Both the position numbers and the translations under genes were made by a program. From positions 1,855,501 to 1,919,500 of the forward strand of contig NZ_CP039695.1 in the NCBI RefSeq assembly GCF_005145025.1: DNA of 64,000 nt, given 5' to 3'. This DNA comes from Novosphingobium sp. EMRT-2. GTDB lineage: Bacteria > Pseudomonadota > Alphaproteobacteria > Sphingomonadales > Sphingomonadaceae. The notes under the pieces are model-generated. The model was not told the DNA's origin. It did not search any database and saw nothing but the letters and a program-made list of their open reading frames with translations. Shown here piece after piece: positions 52,121 to 61,210 of the stretch. The first letter of the stretch is position 1. Each line of letters starts with the position of its first letter.

Positions 52121-53494
52121 TCAGGCCGCCTCGGCCTTGCTGCCCGCCAGCTCCAGGTTGAGCATTTCCGCCAGCAGGAATGCCAGTTCCAGCGATTGCC
52201 CCGCGTTGAGCCGCGGATCGCAATGCGTGTGATAGCGGTCCGCCAGCCCTTCCTGCGTGATCGCGATCGCGCCGCCGGTGCATTCGGTCACGTCCTTGCC
52301 GGTCATCTCGATATGGATGCCGCCGGCATGGGTGCCTTCCGCGCGGTGGACGGCGAAAAAGCCCTTCACTTCCGAGAGGATACGGTCGAACGGACGGGTC
52401 TTGTAGCCGTTGTCCGCCTTGATCACGTTGCCGTGCATCGGATCGCAGCTCCACACCACGGGATGCCCTTCGCGCTTCACCGCACGCACCAGCGCCGGCA
52501 GGCCAGCTTCGACCTTGTCGTGCCCGAAGCGGCTGATCAGCGTGATCCGGCCCGCCTCGCGCGCGGGATTCAGCGTGTCGAGCAGGCGCAGCAGCGCGTC
52601 GGGCGCCAGGCTCGGGCCGCACTTCATGCCTATGGGGTTGCCCACCCCGCGCAGGAACTCGACATGCGCGGAGCCGTCGAACCGCGTGCGGTCGCCGATC
52701 CACAGCATGTGCGCGCTGGTGTCGTACCAGTCGCCGGTCAGCGAATCCTGCCGCGTCATCGCCTGTTCGTACTGCAGCAGCAGCGCTTCGTGGCTGGTGT
52801 AGAAGCTGGTGCCCTGCAGCTGCGGTACGCTCGACGGATCGACGCCGCAGGCCTGCATGAAGTCCAGCGCCTCGCCGATCTTGTCGGCCATTTCGGTGAA
52901 CTTCGCGGCCCACGGGCTGCGGCCGACGAAATCCAGCGTCCACTGGTGGACCTGGCGCAAATTAGCATAGCCGCCGCCGGCGAAGGCGCGCAGCAGGTTC
53001 AGCGTCGCCGCCGACTGGCTATAGGCGCGCAGCATCCGGTCGGGATCGGGAATCCGCGATTCGGGCGTGAAATCAATGCCGTTGATGTTGTCGCCCAGGT
53101 AGCTCGGCAGCTCCACGCCGCCCTGCGCTTCCACCGGCGAGGAGCGCGGCTTGGCGAACTGCCCGGCCATGCGGCCGACCTTCACCACCGGCTGCTTGCT
53201 GGCGAAGGTCAGCACCACCGCCATCTGCAGCAGCACGCGGAACGTGTCGCGAATCGTGTTCGGATGGAACTCGGCAAAGCTTTCGGCGCAGTCCCCGCCC
53301 TGGAGCAGGAAACCCTTGCCCGCGCCCACTTTCGCCAGCTCGGCCTTCAGCGCGCGTGCTTCGCCCGCAAAGACCAGCGGCGGAAAGCTCGTCAGGGTCG
53401 TCTCGACCTCGCCCAGCTTTTCGGCATCGGGATAAGCCGGCATGTGCCGCGCTTCTTGTCCCCGCCATGAATCCGCAGTCCAGTTGCTTGCCAC
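52121..53494 (-). CDS. 3-Deoxy-7-phosphoheptulonate synthase, class II
   Basis: A 457-residue class II (plant-type) DAHP synthase, joining PEP and erythrose-4-phosphate as the first shikimate step. Motifs: [57 protein letters not shown] and [13 protein letters not shown], which provide PEP and metal ligands. The start is a GTG at 53494 after AAGGAAGGAAAC. This is the form expected in sphingomonads. It is the only gene of this operon that I can link to aroC metabolism. Confidence 0.95.
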   Translation of the reverse strand: MASNWTADSWRGQEARHMPAYPDAEKLGEVETTLTSFPPLVFAGEARALKAELAKVGAGKGFLLQGGDCAESFAEFHPNTIRDTFRVLLQMAVVLTFASKQPVVKVGRMAGQFAKPRSSPVEAQGGVELPSYLGDNINGIDFTPESRIPDPDRMLRAYSQSAATLNLLRAFAGGGYANLRQVHQWTLDFVGRSPWAAKFTEMADKIGEALDFMQACGVDPSSVPQLQGTSFYTSHEALLLQYEQAMTRQDSLTGDWYDTSAHMLWIGDRTRFDGSAHVEFLRGVGNPIGMKCGPSLAPDALLRLLDTLNPAREAGRITLISRFGHDKVEAGLPALVRAVKREGHPVVWSCDPMHGNVIKADNGYKTRPFDRILSEVKGFFAVHRAEGTHAGGIHIEMTGKDVTECTGGAIAITQEGLADRYHTHCDPRLNAGQSLELAFLLAEMLNLELAGSKAEAA

Positions 53495-53598
53495 GTTTCC
53501 TTCCTTTCAAGGGGCGGGGCCATACGCCTCCCTGTGGACAATTGCAAAGGAACCGTTGCGATCACGGTGATCGGCTTCTGGTCCATTCCGGAGACCGG

Positions 53599-56502
53599 TT
53601 ACGGCGCCTTCTTTTCCGGCACCACTTCCAGCCGCCAGCTCTGGTCCTTGCGCAGATAGCGCGCGGCCATGGCCTGCATCCGTTCAGGCGTGGTCTGGCT
53701 GTAATCGGACAGGATCGAGCGCAAGTCGGCGAACTTCTGCGGCTCGGTCGCCCCGCCTTCCAGCTGGAACATGTAGAAGCCGTTGCCCGTGCTGGCGCGC
53801 GTGATCAGCTGCTTGAGCGGCTCGGTCACGCGCGCGATCTCGTCGGCGGTGGGCGGCGTCGCGGCAAGATCGGCGGCGATCTTGTCGGCGGCGGCGAAGA
53901 ACGCGGGCAGATCCTGCGGGCGCAGCTGCACCGTGGCGGCAAGATACCCGCCAGTGGGCAGGTCCAGCGGCCAGGTGGACGCCACCTGCGGCGCATAGCT
54001 CGCCCCGATCTTCTCGCGCATCTCGTCGAACAGGCGGTTGTTGATGATCTGCGCCAGCAGTTCGAGCTGGCGCGATTCGTGGACGCCGGCGCGCCCGCCC
54101 CCGGTCGGCCAGGCGACCAGCGCGGCAGCGGTGTTGGCGTCGCCGCGGTGCGTCAGCACCAGCGGTTCGTCGTTGTGCGCGGGGATGTGCGGGGCCAGCG
54201 TGGAGGCGGGCGCCGGATCGCGCTTCGGCAGCGCGCCGAACGACTTTTCCAGCGCGGCGATGGCGTCCTCGCGCTTGAAATCGCCGAACATGTCGATCTC
54301 GATCGGCCCCTGCTTCAGCAGCGGTTCCCACACCTGGCGGAAGCCCTCGGGCGTCGCCTTGTCAAGCTCGGCCGGCGTCGGCACGGCATAGCGCGGATCG
54401 CGGTTCTTGAGCAGCCAGTTGGCATCGCGCGTCAGCACCGACTGGGGCGAAGCGGCATAGCTTTCATACTGCAACCGTGCCGCCGCGCGGGCGCGCAGCA
54501 CCGGGTTCGCGTCCCAGCGCGGCGTGGCCAGCTTGCCCGCCATCAGGTAGAGCTGGTCGGCCATGTCCGCCGGGCGCGTATCGGCCGTCATCGTGAAATC
54601 GGTATCGTCGATATCGAAGTTCAGGCTCAGCTTGCGGCCCGTCGCCAGCCGGTCCAGGTCCTCGCGGCTCAGGTTGCCGAAGCCGCTGTCCATCAGCGCC
54701 GCTTCCGCCAGCGGGCCATAGACCGCGTCCTTCGGGTCGATCGCGGCATAGCCGCCACCGAAGCGCACTTTCATGATGATCCGGCCCGGTTCGGCATCGT
54801 TGGGCCACAGCAGCACCTTGACCCCGTTCGAGAGTTCGAGCTGCTCGATCTCGAGAATGCCGGTCTTCTGCGCCGACGCCACCGTGCCCGGCGTGCCGAT
54901 CGGCGGCAGGTCGGCGAACTTGATGGTCGAGGCGGCCAGGCGGCTGCCCTTGGCGGCATCGACCGGGGCCAGCAGCGCGGTGCGCAAGTCGGCGGCGGTC
55001 GCGTCGCTGGCCGATGGCGTGATCAGCACCGGCCGCACCACCGTGCCGGTGAACAGCGTGCGCGTGTGCTGGAGCACCGCCGCCGGGGTGAACAGCGGAA
55101 TGCTGCTCTTGAACACGTTATAGACGGTTTCGGGCGACGCCACCGTCTCGCGGATGTCCACCGCGTTGACGATGTCGTCCGCCAGCTTCGATCCGGCGAG
55201 CGTTTCCTGCGTTTCCACCGGCACCTTGAACGCCACGTCGAACTCGGCGACCTCGCGCGCGATCTCTTCCTTGCTCGGCGGCGTGGCCAGCGCGTCGGCG
55301 ATCACCGCGCGCACGTCGCGCACCGCCGCCTTCCAGTCGTCGCCCAGCGGCGTGACGTTCACGATCGTCGCGTCGGTGGAGCGCGAGATGTCCTGCTGTT
55401 CGACCGAGGCCGCCAGGAAGCTGCCGCCCGCGCGCGCCTTCGCCTCCAGCCGGCGGTTGATCAGCGCCATCGCCAGCCGGTCGACCATCAGGCCCTGGTT
55501 ATAGGGGATCGTGTCGTTGACCTTCACCCACGGGCGCAGGATGGCGTAGTTGAAGATGCGCGGCAGGTCCGGCTCCACCAGCACGCGCGCATCGCCCACC
55601 GGGTTCTTCGGATCGGCCCCGGCCGGTGCCACCGGCTTGCCGAAATCGGGCTGCGCCGGCTTGGGGCCGGTGCCTTTCCACGGCCCGAACCACTGCGTGA
55701 TCTCCTCGATCAGCACCTTGGGATCGGCATCGCCGGCGACCACGATCACCGCGTTGTCGGGCCGGTACCACTTGTCGTGGAACGCCTTGACGCTCTCGGA
55801 CGTCGCCGCCTGCAAGGTATCCACCGTGCCGATCGGCGAACGCGCGGCCAGCAATTGCCCCTTGAAGAACAGCTCGCGCGTGCCGTCCAGCGCGCGGGCC
55901 TGCGCGCCCGATCGTTCGCGCATTTCGGCGAGCACGATCGGCACTTCGGTCTTGACCCCCTGCGGGGTGAAGATCGGCGCGGTGATCATACCCGACAGCA
56001 GGCGGAACGTTTCGTCCAGCTTGGGCGGCGTGGCGTCGGGGATGTCGAGCTTGTACACCGTCTGCGTCGCGGTGGTTTCGGCGTTGGTGTCGCTGCCGAA
56101 GGTCGCGCCCAGCCGCTGCCAGGTCGGCACCGCCTCGCCCGACTTCAGGTACTTCGAATCGCGGAAGGTCAGGTGCTCGATCAGGTGCGCGAAACCGCGC
56201 TGGCTGTCGGTCTCGTAAAGCGAGCCGGCATCGACCAGCACGCGGATCGAAACCTGCCCCGGCGGCACCCCGTTGCGGCGCACGGCATAGCGCAGCCCGT
56301 TGGGCAGTTCGCCGAAGATCCATTCCTTGTCCTGCGGCACGTCGCTGCCGCGATAGAGCCACGGCACCGGCGCTTTCGGCGTAGGCTTCGCCGCCGTGGC
56401 CGCGCGGCGGACCGGGGTCCTTGCCTCGGCGACGGTGCCGGTCAGCAGCAGGACGGGAAGGATCAGGCAGAGATGGCGGGCGCGCCGGGAGAAGGACGTC
56501 AT
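53599..56502 (-). CDS. M16 family metallopeptidase (pitrilysin/insulinase type)
   Basis: A 967-residue exported zinc protease. The signal peptide is MTSFSRRARHLCLILPVLLLTG. The first M16 domain carries the inverted zinc motif HLIEH (in GFAHLIEHLTF, near residue 105) and a downstream Glu; a second, catalytically inactive M16 half follows, ending YLRKDQSWRLEVVPEK. The whole protein resembles the periplasmic two-domain PqqL/insulinase-like peptidases of alphaproteobacteria, which degrade peptides or TonB-dependent substrates. No partner gene is adjacent. Length and layout are normal. Confidence 0.9.
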   Translation of the reverse strand: MTSFSRRARHLCLILPVLLLTGTVAEARTPVRRAATAAKPTPKAPVPWLYRGSDVPQDKEWIFGELPNGLRYAVRRNGVPPGQVSIRVLVDAGSLYETDSQRGFAHLIEHLTFRDSKYLKSGEAVPTWQRLGATFGSDTNAETTATQTVYKLDIPDATPPKLDETFRLLSGMITAPIFTPQGVKTEVPIVLAEMRERSGAQARALDGTRELFFKGQLLAARSPIGTVDTLQAATSESVKAFHDKWYRPDNAVIVVAGDADPKVLIEEITQWFGPWKGTGPKPAQPDFGKPVAPAGADPKNPVGDARVLVEPDLPRIFNYAILRPWVKVNDTIPYNQGLMVDRLAMALINRRLEAKARAGGSFLAASVEQQDISRSTDATIVNVTPLGDDWKAAVRDVRAVIADALATPPSKEEIAREVAEFDVAFKVPVETQETLAGSKLADDIVNAVDIRETVASPETVYNVFKSSIPLFTPAAVLQHTRTLFTGTVVRPVLITPSASDATAADLRTALLAPVDAAKGSRLAASTIKFADLPPIGTPGTVASAQKTGILEIEQLELSNGVKVLLWPNDAEPGRIIMKVRFGGGYAAIDPKDAVYGPLAEAALMDSGFGNLSREDLDRLATGRKLSLNFDIDDTDFTMTADTRPADMADQLYLMAGKLATPRWDANPVLRARAAARLQYESYAASPQSVLTRDANWLLKNRDPRYAVPTPAELDKATPEGFRQVWEPLLKQGPIEIDMFGDFKREDAIAALEKSFGALPKRDPAPASTLAPHIPAHNDEPLVLTHRGDANTAAALVAWPTGGGRAGVHESRQLELLAQIINNRLFDEMREKIGASYAPQVASTWPLDLPTGGYLAATVQLRPQDLPAFFAAADKIAADLAATPPTADEIARVTEPLKQLITRASTGNGFYMFQLEGGATEPQKFADLRSILSDYSQTTPERMQAMAARYLRKDQSWRLEVVPEKKAP

Positions 56503-56559
56503 CCCGCCTCTATAGGAAGCGTGCGGATGAAGGGCCAGTGAATAGGCTCACACGGCCGA

Positions 56560-57153
56560 TCAGGGCTGCGGAGCGGGAGCCGCGCCGCCCGGCGCGCCCT
56601 GCTGGGCCTGCGCCGCCTTGCGCATGGCTTCCACTTCGGCGGCGGACTTGTGATCCACCAGCTCCACCTGGAACACCAGATCGGCGTTCGCGGGGATGTC
56701 GCCCGCGCCCTGCGCGCCATAGCCCTGCGCCGAAGGCACGCACAGGCGGTAGATCGCGCCCTGCGGCAGCAGTTGCAGCCCTTCGGAAAAGCCCGGAATC
56801 ACGCCACCCACGGGGAACGCCGCCTGCATCCCCTGATCGAACACCGCGCCCGTGGCGGCGATATAGCCGATGTAGTTGACCAGCACGAAATCGTCCTTGG
56901 TCGGCTTCGCGCCGTCGGCGGGCTTGAGCACGGTATAGCCGAGGCCCGAAGCCGTCTTCATGGCGCAGGCGCGCTGGCTGGCCGGGATCACGGGATTGAG
57001 CGGCAGCGGAATGATCTGACCCGCGGCGGCCGGCGCGGCGGGCGTGGCCGCCAGGGCGAATCCCGGCGCCAGCGCAAGGGCCAGCGCGGTGAACGCGCGG
57101 CCGGCGGAAACGGAAAAGGCGGAGGGGCGCGGCGCGCGGGAGAAGGTGCTCAT
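56560..57153 (-). CDS. FKBP-type peptidyl-prolyl isomerase, exported
   Basis: A 197-residue protein with a signal peptide (AFTALALALAPGFALAA) and an FKBP domain: DFVLVNYIGYIAATGAVFDQGMQAAFPVGGVIPGFSEGLQLLPQGAIYRLCVPSAQGYGAQGAGDIPANADLVFQVEL. The aromatic pocket is less conserved than in canonical FKBP, and a Cys replaces a usual position in the core, so activity may be modest. It acts in the periplasm as a folding helper. Confidence 0.87.
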   Translation of the reverse strand: MSTFSRAPRPSAFSVSAGRAFTALALALAPGFALAATPAAPAAAGQIIPLPLNPVIPASQRACAMKTASGLGYTVLKPADGAKPTKDDFVLVNYIGYIAATGAVFDQGMQAAFPVGGVIPGFSEGLQLLPQGAIYRLCVPSAQGYGAQGAGDIPANADLVFQVELVDHKSAAEVEAMRKAAQAQQGAPGGAAPAPQP

Positions 57154-57319
57154 GCCGTCGCTATAGGGGCACGGGCTGGCGTCGAACAGTCGCGATTTGT
57201 CGCATATCGACCATCCTGATCGGGATTAAGACCTGCTTAACCATGGCCCGCCAGAAAGGCTTAACCACGTCATGGGAAAACCATGAGGCCCACAGCGAAG
57301 GCAGGAGCGAGTCGACCGG

Positions 57320-57619
57320 ATGACGATCAGCAGCGATTATAGTTCTCCGGTCTGGGTAAATGGCTTTTCCTGCCGCAATTGTTCGGAAGTGGCGCTCGCC
57401 CAGAAGAACGTCGATCCCGCGAATCCGACGGCGGGGCCTTTCGGAGTCAACGATCCGAAGAAGGCCGATCGCAACGTCCTCTCGGCCGATCCGGCCCAGC
57501 ACGATCGCATGAAATCCATCCACCACGAGCTTCAGGCCTCGCAAGGATCGACGATCAGCGCGGCCTACAGCGGCGTGGCCACGGTCGCGCCGGGGCAGTT
57601 CGTCAACGTCACGGCCTGA
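57320..57619 (+). CDS. Small conserved hypothetical protein
   Basis: A 99-residue protein with an N-terminal CRNC motif (WVNGFSCRNCSEVALAQKNVDP) and a largely polar, Pro/Ala-rich remainder. It lacks a signal peptide and membrane segments. Similar short proteins occur in related sphingomonads but I know no function; the CxxC could bind a metal. The ATG at 57320 follows AGGAGCGAGTCGACCGG. An AT-richer promoter region of 160 bases separates it from the divergent FKBP gene. Confidence 0.55.
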   Translation: MTISSDYSSPVWVNGFSCRNCSEVALAQKNVDPANPTAGPFGVNDPKKADRNVLSADPAQHDRMKSIHHELQASQGSTISAAYSGVATVAPGQFVNVTA

Positions 57620-57706
57620 ACGCAAGGCCGGAACCTCGCCGCCGACCGGGCGCGGGCCTGACTTCCGGGGCTTGACCCCCTCCGCCGCGCGCCTACATGC
57701 ACAAGT

Positions 57707-58288
57707 ATGTTCATCGAAACCGAAACCACGCCCAACCCGGCCACGCTGAAGTTCCTGCCCGGCGAACAGGTCATGCCCTCGGGCACGCGCGAATTCCTCT
57801 CCGAAGAGGAAGCCGCCGCGTCGCCGCTGGCCGAAGCGCTGTTCACGCTGGGCGATGTGACCGGCGTGTTCTTCGGACGCGATTTCGTCTCGGTCACGAT
57901 CGCGCCGGGATCGCAGTGGTCGGATGCCAAGCCGCAGGTGCTTTCGGTGCTGCTCGATCACTTCGTCAGCCAGGCCCCGCTGTTCGCGCCCGGCACCGCC
58001 GCCGGCATCGTCGTCCCGGGCGAGGAGGCGGAGGCGGACGTGGGTGACGATCCGGCCGATGCCGATGTCGTCGCGCAGATCCGCGAACTGATCGAAACCC
58101 GCATCCGCCCGGCCGTGGCCAACGACGGTGGCGACATCGTCTATCGTGGCTTCCGCGAAGGCGTGGTCTATCTGCAGATGCAGGGCGCGTGTTCGGGCTG
58201 CCCGTCGTCCACGGCCACGCTCAAGCACGGCATCGAAAGCCTGCTCAAGCATTACGTTCCCGAAGTCAGCGAAGTCCGCGCCGCCTGA
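57707..58288 (+). CDS. NifU-family iron-sulfur carrier (NfuA-like)
   Basis: A 193-residue Fe-S scaffold or carrier. An Nfu N-terminal domain ([23 protein letters not shown]...[16 protein letters not shown]) precedes the NifU C-terminal domain with the cluster motif CSGCPSS (about residue 160). It matches the alphaproteobacterial Nfu type that delivers 4Fe-4S clusters. ATG at 57707 is 30 bases after GC-rich DNA and lacks a strong site. A RutE-like reductase follows. Confidence 0.92.
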   Translation: MFIETETTPNPATLKFLPGEQVMPSGTREFLSEEEAAASPLAEALFTLGDVTGVFFGRDFVSVTIAPGSQWSDAKPQVLSVLLDHFVSQAPLFAPGTAAGIVVPGEEAEADVGDDPADADVVAQIRELIETRIRPAVANDGGDIVYRGFREGVVYLQMQGACSGCPSSTATLKHGIESLLKHYVPEVSEVRAA

Positions 58289-58349
58289 TTCCGGGGGCTG
58301 CCGGCCCCAGGGCTGGCCCCCACTGCCCGAACAACGCCCAGGAGTCCTC

Positions 58350-58943
58350 ATGTCCCAGCCGCTTGCCGATGCCGCGCTCGATCAGCTTTTCCGTACCGCG
58401 CGCACCTATAACGGCTATCTCGACAAGCCGGTGACCGAAGCGCAGCTTCACGCGATCTGGGATCTGATGAAGATGGGGCCGACCTCGGCCAACCAGATGC
58501 CCGCGCGGCTGGTCTGGTGCGTCACGCCGGAAGCCAAGGAAAAGCTCGCGGCGCTGGCCGGCGGCGCCAATCCCGACAAGATCCGGCAGGCCCCGGTCAC
58601 CGTGATCATCGGCATGGACCTCGATTTCCACGAACAGCTGCCCTGGCTGTTCCCGCACACCGACGCCAAAAGCTGGTTCGAGGGCAACGAGCCGCTGCGC
58701 GAGATTTCGGCGATGCGCAATTCCACGCTGCAGGGCGGCTACTTCATCCTTGCCGCGCGCGCGCTGGGGCTGGATACCGGGCCGATGTCGGGCTTCGACA
58801 ACGCCGCCGTCGACGCCGCGTTCTTCGCCGATACGCCGCGCGTGAAGTCCAACTTCATCTCCACGCTGGGCTATGGCGATCCCGCCACGATCTTCGAGCG
58901 CAGCCCGCGCCCGGATTTCGGGACGTTCAACACGATCGCCTGA
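58350..58943 (+). CDS. Malonic semialdehyde reductase / nitroreductase family protein (RutE-like)
   Basis: A 197-residue FMN nitroreductase-fold protein. [39 protein letters not shown] and [40 protein letters not shown] match the RutE/HadB group that reduces malonic semialdehyde in pyrimidine breakdown, though many members occur outside rut clusters. No other rut genes are nearby. The ATG at 58350 follows AGGAGTCCTC. It is co-directional with nfuA and tsaB. Confidence 0.88.
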   Translation: MSQPLADAALDQLFRTARTYNGYLDKPVTEAQLHAIWDLMKMGPTSANQMPARLVWCVTPEAKEKLAALAGGANPDKIRQAPVTVIIGMDLDFHEQLPWLFPHTDAKSWFEGNEPLREISAMRNSTLQGGYFILAARALGLDTGPMSGFDNAAVDAAFFADTPRVKSNFISTLGYGDPATIFERSPRPDFGTFNTIA

Positions 58944-58970
58944 CCGGCGCCTGACCGGCGGACCAACCCT

Positions 58971-59600
58971 ATGAGACGTCTCGTCATCGACAGCGCGACG
59001 GAAGACTGCTCGGTCGCGCTGTTCGACGGGGATGACCTGATCGCGGGCGAATGCCTCGCCCTGGGGCGCGGCCATGCCGAACGGCTGGTGCCGATGATCG
59101 CCGCGCTGCCCGGCAAGGGCCGCGCCGACGCGATCGCGGTCGATTGCGGCCCCGGCAGCTTTACCGGCATCCGCGTCGGCCTTGCCGCCGCGCGCGCGCT
59201 GGCCCTGGCCTGGGGCGCGCGGATCGAAGGCTTCGAAAGCCTGGCGCTGGTCGCCGCCATGGCGCGACGCGATCATCCGCACGCCGCCGTCGACGTGGTC
59301 ATGACCGGCGGGCACGGCGAATGGTTCTTCCAGTCGTTCGATGCGGCCGGCCGTCCCGGCGGGCCGGTGCTCTCGCTCGCGCCCGAGGACGCCGTGGCCC
59401 GCTCCACCGCGCCGCTGGTCGCGGGCAGCCAGGCCGAAGCCGTGGCGGCGCGGCGGGGGGAAACCGGCGTTGCGCCGGCCGCGCTGGTGCGGCGGCCCGA
59501 CGCGCGCGCCTTCGCGCTCCTGCCGGAACAGGCGATCACCGCCGATCCCGTGCCCCGCTATGGCCGCGCGCCCGACGCGAAGCTGCCGCAGCCGCGATGA
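58971..59600 (+). CDS. tsaB: tRNA threonylcarbamoyladenosine biosynthesis protein TsaB
   Basis: TsaB is the scaffold partner of TsaD in the t6A modification of tRNAs reading ANN codons. The 209-residue protein begins MRRLVIDSATEDCSVALFDG, with DCGPGSFTGIRVGLAAARALALAWG as the family signature. The rimI gene begins within its stop codon (ATGA). This tsaB-rimI pair is common in proteobacteria. Confidence 0.93.
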   Translation: MRRLVIDSATEDCSVALFDGDDLIAGECLALGRGHAERLVPMIAALPGKGRADAIAVDCGPGSFTGIRVGLAAARALALAWGARIEGFESLALVAAMARRDHPHAAVDVVMTGGHGEWFFQSFDAAGRPGGPVLSLAPEDAVARSTAPLVAGSQAEAVAARRGETGVAPAALVRRPDARAFALLPEQAITADPVPRYGRAPDAKLPQPR

Positions 59601-60067
59601 TTGCGCCCGAAGACGATCTCGACCGGATCATCAGCGTCATGGAGCGGGCGTTTCCGCCCGAATACGGCGAAGCCTGGAACCGCCGGCAGGTGGCCGACGC
59701 GCTGCTGCTCGGCCGCTGCCGCTATGGCCTGATCGCGGCCGACGGCAGTACCGCTATCGAACCGGGTGACGAAACCGCCGGCTTCTTCCTGGGCCGAAGT
59801 ATTCTGGACGAAGAAGAACTTCTTCTTTTCGCAATCGCGCCCGAATACCGCCGACGGGGACTTGGCCACCGCCTGTTGTCGCGGTTCATCGCAGAAGCGC
59901 GCGCGAACGGGATCAAGCGCGTTTTCCTCGAGATGCGGCATGGCAATCCCGCGATGCATCTCTACACCGCGCATGGATTTACCCCGGTCGGCATCCGGCG
60001 CGCCTATTACCGGACGCCGGGCGGCGAACGGCTCGATGCGATCAGTCAGGAACTCGTATTGGACTGA
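59597..60067 (+). CDS. rimI: Ribosomal-protein-alanine N-acetyltransferase-like GNAT protein
   Basis: A 156-residue GNAT acetyltransferase with the acetyl-CoA motif IAPEYRRRGLGHRLLSRFIAEA and HLYTAHGFTPVGIRRAYY typical of RimI, which acetylates the N-terminus of ribosomal protein S18. Its position, overlapping tsaB, supports RimI. The MIAPEDDLDRIISVME start at 59597 gives normal length. Confidence 0.87.
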   Translation: MIAPEDDLDRIISVMERAFPPEYGEAWNRRQVADALLLGRCRYGLIAADGSTAIEPGDETAGFFLGRSILDEEELLLFAIAPEYRRRGLGHRLLSRFIAEARANGIKRVFLEMRHGNPAMHLYTAHGFTPVGIRRAYYRTPGGERLDAISQELVLD

Positions 60068-60146
60068 GGCAATACGGCCGGCATGAAAAATCATTCATAT
60101 TGCGGCCTTTCATGTAACAATGCGTTGTCTTGAAAACGAATGGTTC

Positions 60147-60165
60147 TATAGGAATTGATCCTATA
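60147..60165. promoter_or_regulatory. Perfect palindrome upstream of mucR
   Basis: TATAGGA-ATTGA-TCCTATA has 7-bp perfect arms and a 5-bp spacer, 64 bases before the mucR ATG in an AT-rich region. MucR proteins usually repress themselves through AT-rich sites, so this is a candidate autoregulatory operator or core-promoter element. Confidence 0.5.
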
Positions 60166-60228
60166 TGGTCCATGGGACAGCCATATCAAAATACGCAAAA
60201 CCAAAACACTAAGAAGGTCGACATAGAA

Positions 60229-60705
60229 ATGAGCGAAATCGAAAACGACATGCGTGAAACGCTGATCACGCTGACATCGGACATTGTTGCCGCGCACGTC
60301 AGCAACAACAGTGTCTCGGTCGGCGATCTGCCCACGCTGATCTCGAACGTCTATTCGGCGCTCGCGGGCCTGAACCCCAGCGAACCCGCCCCCGAACCCG
60401 CGCCCGAGCCGGCGGTTTCGATCCGCGCCTCGGTCAAGAACGATCACATCGTCTGCCTGGAAGACGGCAAGAAGCTGAAAATGCTCAAGCGCCACCTCGC
60501 CACGCGCTACAACATGACGCCGGAACAGTACCGCGCGCGCTGGAACCTGCCCGCCGACTATCCCATGGTCGCGCCGGCCTATGCCGAAAAGCGCCGCGAA
60601 CTGGCCAAGAAGATCGGCCTCGGCCGCAAGCCCGGCGCGCCCGCGCCCAAGACCGCGCCGGCCGCGGCCAAGCGCGGCCGCGCCAAGGCGGCCACGGCGT
60701 CCTGA
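60229..60705 (+). CDS. MucR/Ros family transcriptional regulator
   Basis: A 158-residue regulator: an N-terminal helical oligomerisation part (LITLTSDIVAAHVSNNSVSVGDLPTLISNVYSAL), a Pro/Glu linker, and a MucR DNA-binding domain (HIVCLEDGKKLKMLKRHLATRYNMTPEQYRARWNLPADYPMVAPAYAEKRRELAKKIGLGR). The usual second zinc Cys is Asp and the final His position is Arg, as in some zinc-poor MucR proteins. A long Lys/Ala tail follows. The ATG at 60229 has AGAAGG ahead; longer in-frame starts to 60130 are less likely. A strong terminator follows. Confidence 0.9.
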   Translation: MSEIENDMRETLITLTSDIVAAHVSNNSVSVGDLPTLISNVYSALAGLNPSEPAPEPAPEPAVSIRASVKNDHIVCLEDGKKLKMLKRHLATRYNMTPEQYRARWNLPADYPMVAPAYAEKRRELAKKIGLGRKPGAPAPKTAPAAAKRGRAKAATAS

Positions 60706-60734
60706 ACCCGCCGCGTCTTCGCAGGTTGAAGAAT

Positions 60735-60768
60735 TGGCCCGCCGGTCTATGATCGGCGGGCCATTTTC
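60735..60768 (+). terminator. Rho-independent terminator of mucR
   Basis: A perfect 10-bp stem (TGGCCCGCCG / CGGCGGGCCA) with a nine-base loop is followed by TTTTC, 30 bases after the mucR stop. Confidence 0.9.
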
Positions 60769-60787
60769 ATTGTTAACCGGGTAACAC

Positions 60788-61210
60788 GTGCACCAACCGA
60801 TCGACATCGAAGCTCTCTGTGCGGAACGGGGACTGCGCATCACCGACCAGCGGCGCGTGATCGCGCGCGTCCTGTCGGAAAGCGAGGATCACCCCGACGT
60901 CGAAAAACTGCACGAACGCGCCGCCGCCATCGATTCCCGCATCTCGATCGCCACGGTCTATCGCACCGTGCGGCTGTTCGAGGAGGCCGGCATTCTCGAC
61001 CGGCACGATTTCGGCGACGGACGCGCGCGCTACGAGGCCACGCCCGAAGCGCACCACGATCACCTGATCGACGTGGAGACCGGCAAGGTCATCGAATTCG
61101 TCGATCCCGAACTCGAAGCGCTCCAGCGGCAGATCGCCGAAAAACTGGGCTATCGCCTGGTCGATCACCGCATGGAGCTTTACGGCGTGCGGCTTGAACG
61201 CGACGCTTGA
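60788..61210 (+). CDS. fur: Ferric uptake regulator Fur
   Basis: Fur is the iron-sensing repressor of iron uptake. The 140-residue protein has a winged helix (GLRITDQRRVIARVLSESEDHPDVEKLHERA, ISIATVYRTVRLFEEAGILDRHDF) and a C-terminal dimer domain with EAHHDHLIDVETGKVIEFVDPELEAL. The zinc Cys pair of enterobacterial Fur is absent, as in other alphaproteobacterial Fur proteins. The start is a GTG at 60788 with a weak site. plsC begins inside its 3' end. Confidence 0.92.
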   Translation: MHQPIDIEALCAERGLRITDQRRVIARVLSESEDHPDVEKLHERAAAIDSRISIATVYRTVRLFEEAGILDRHDFGDGRARYEATPEAHHDHLIDVETGKVIEFVDPELEALQRQIAEKLGYRLVDHRMELYGVRLERDA

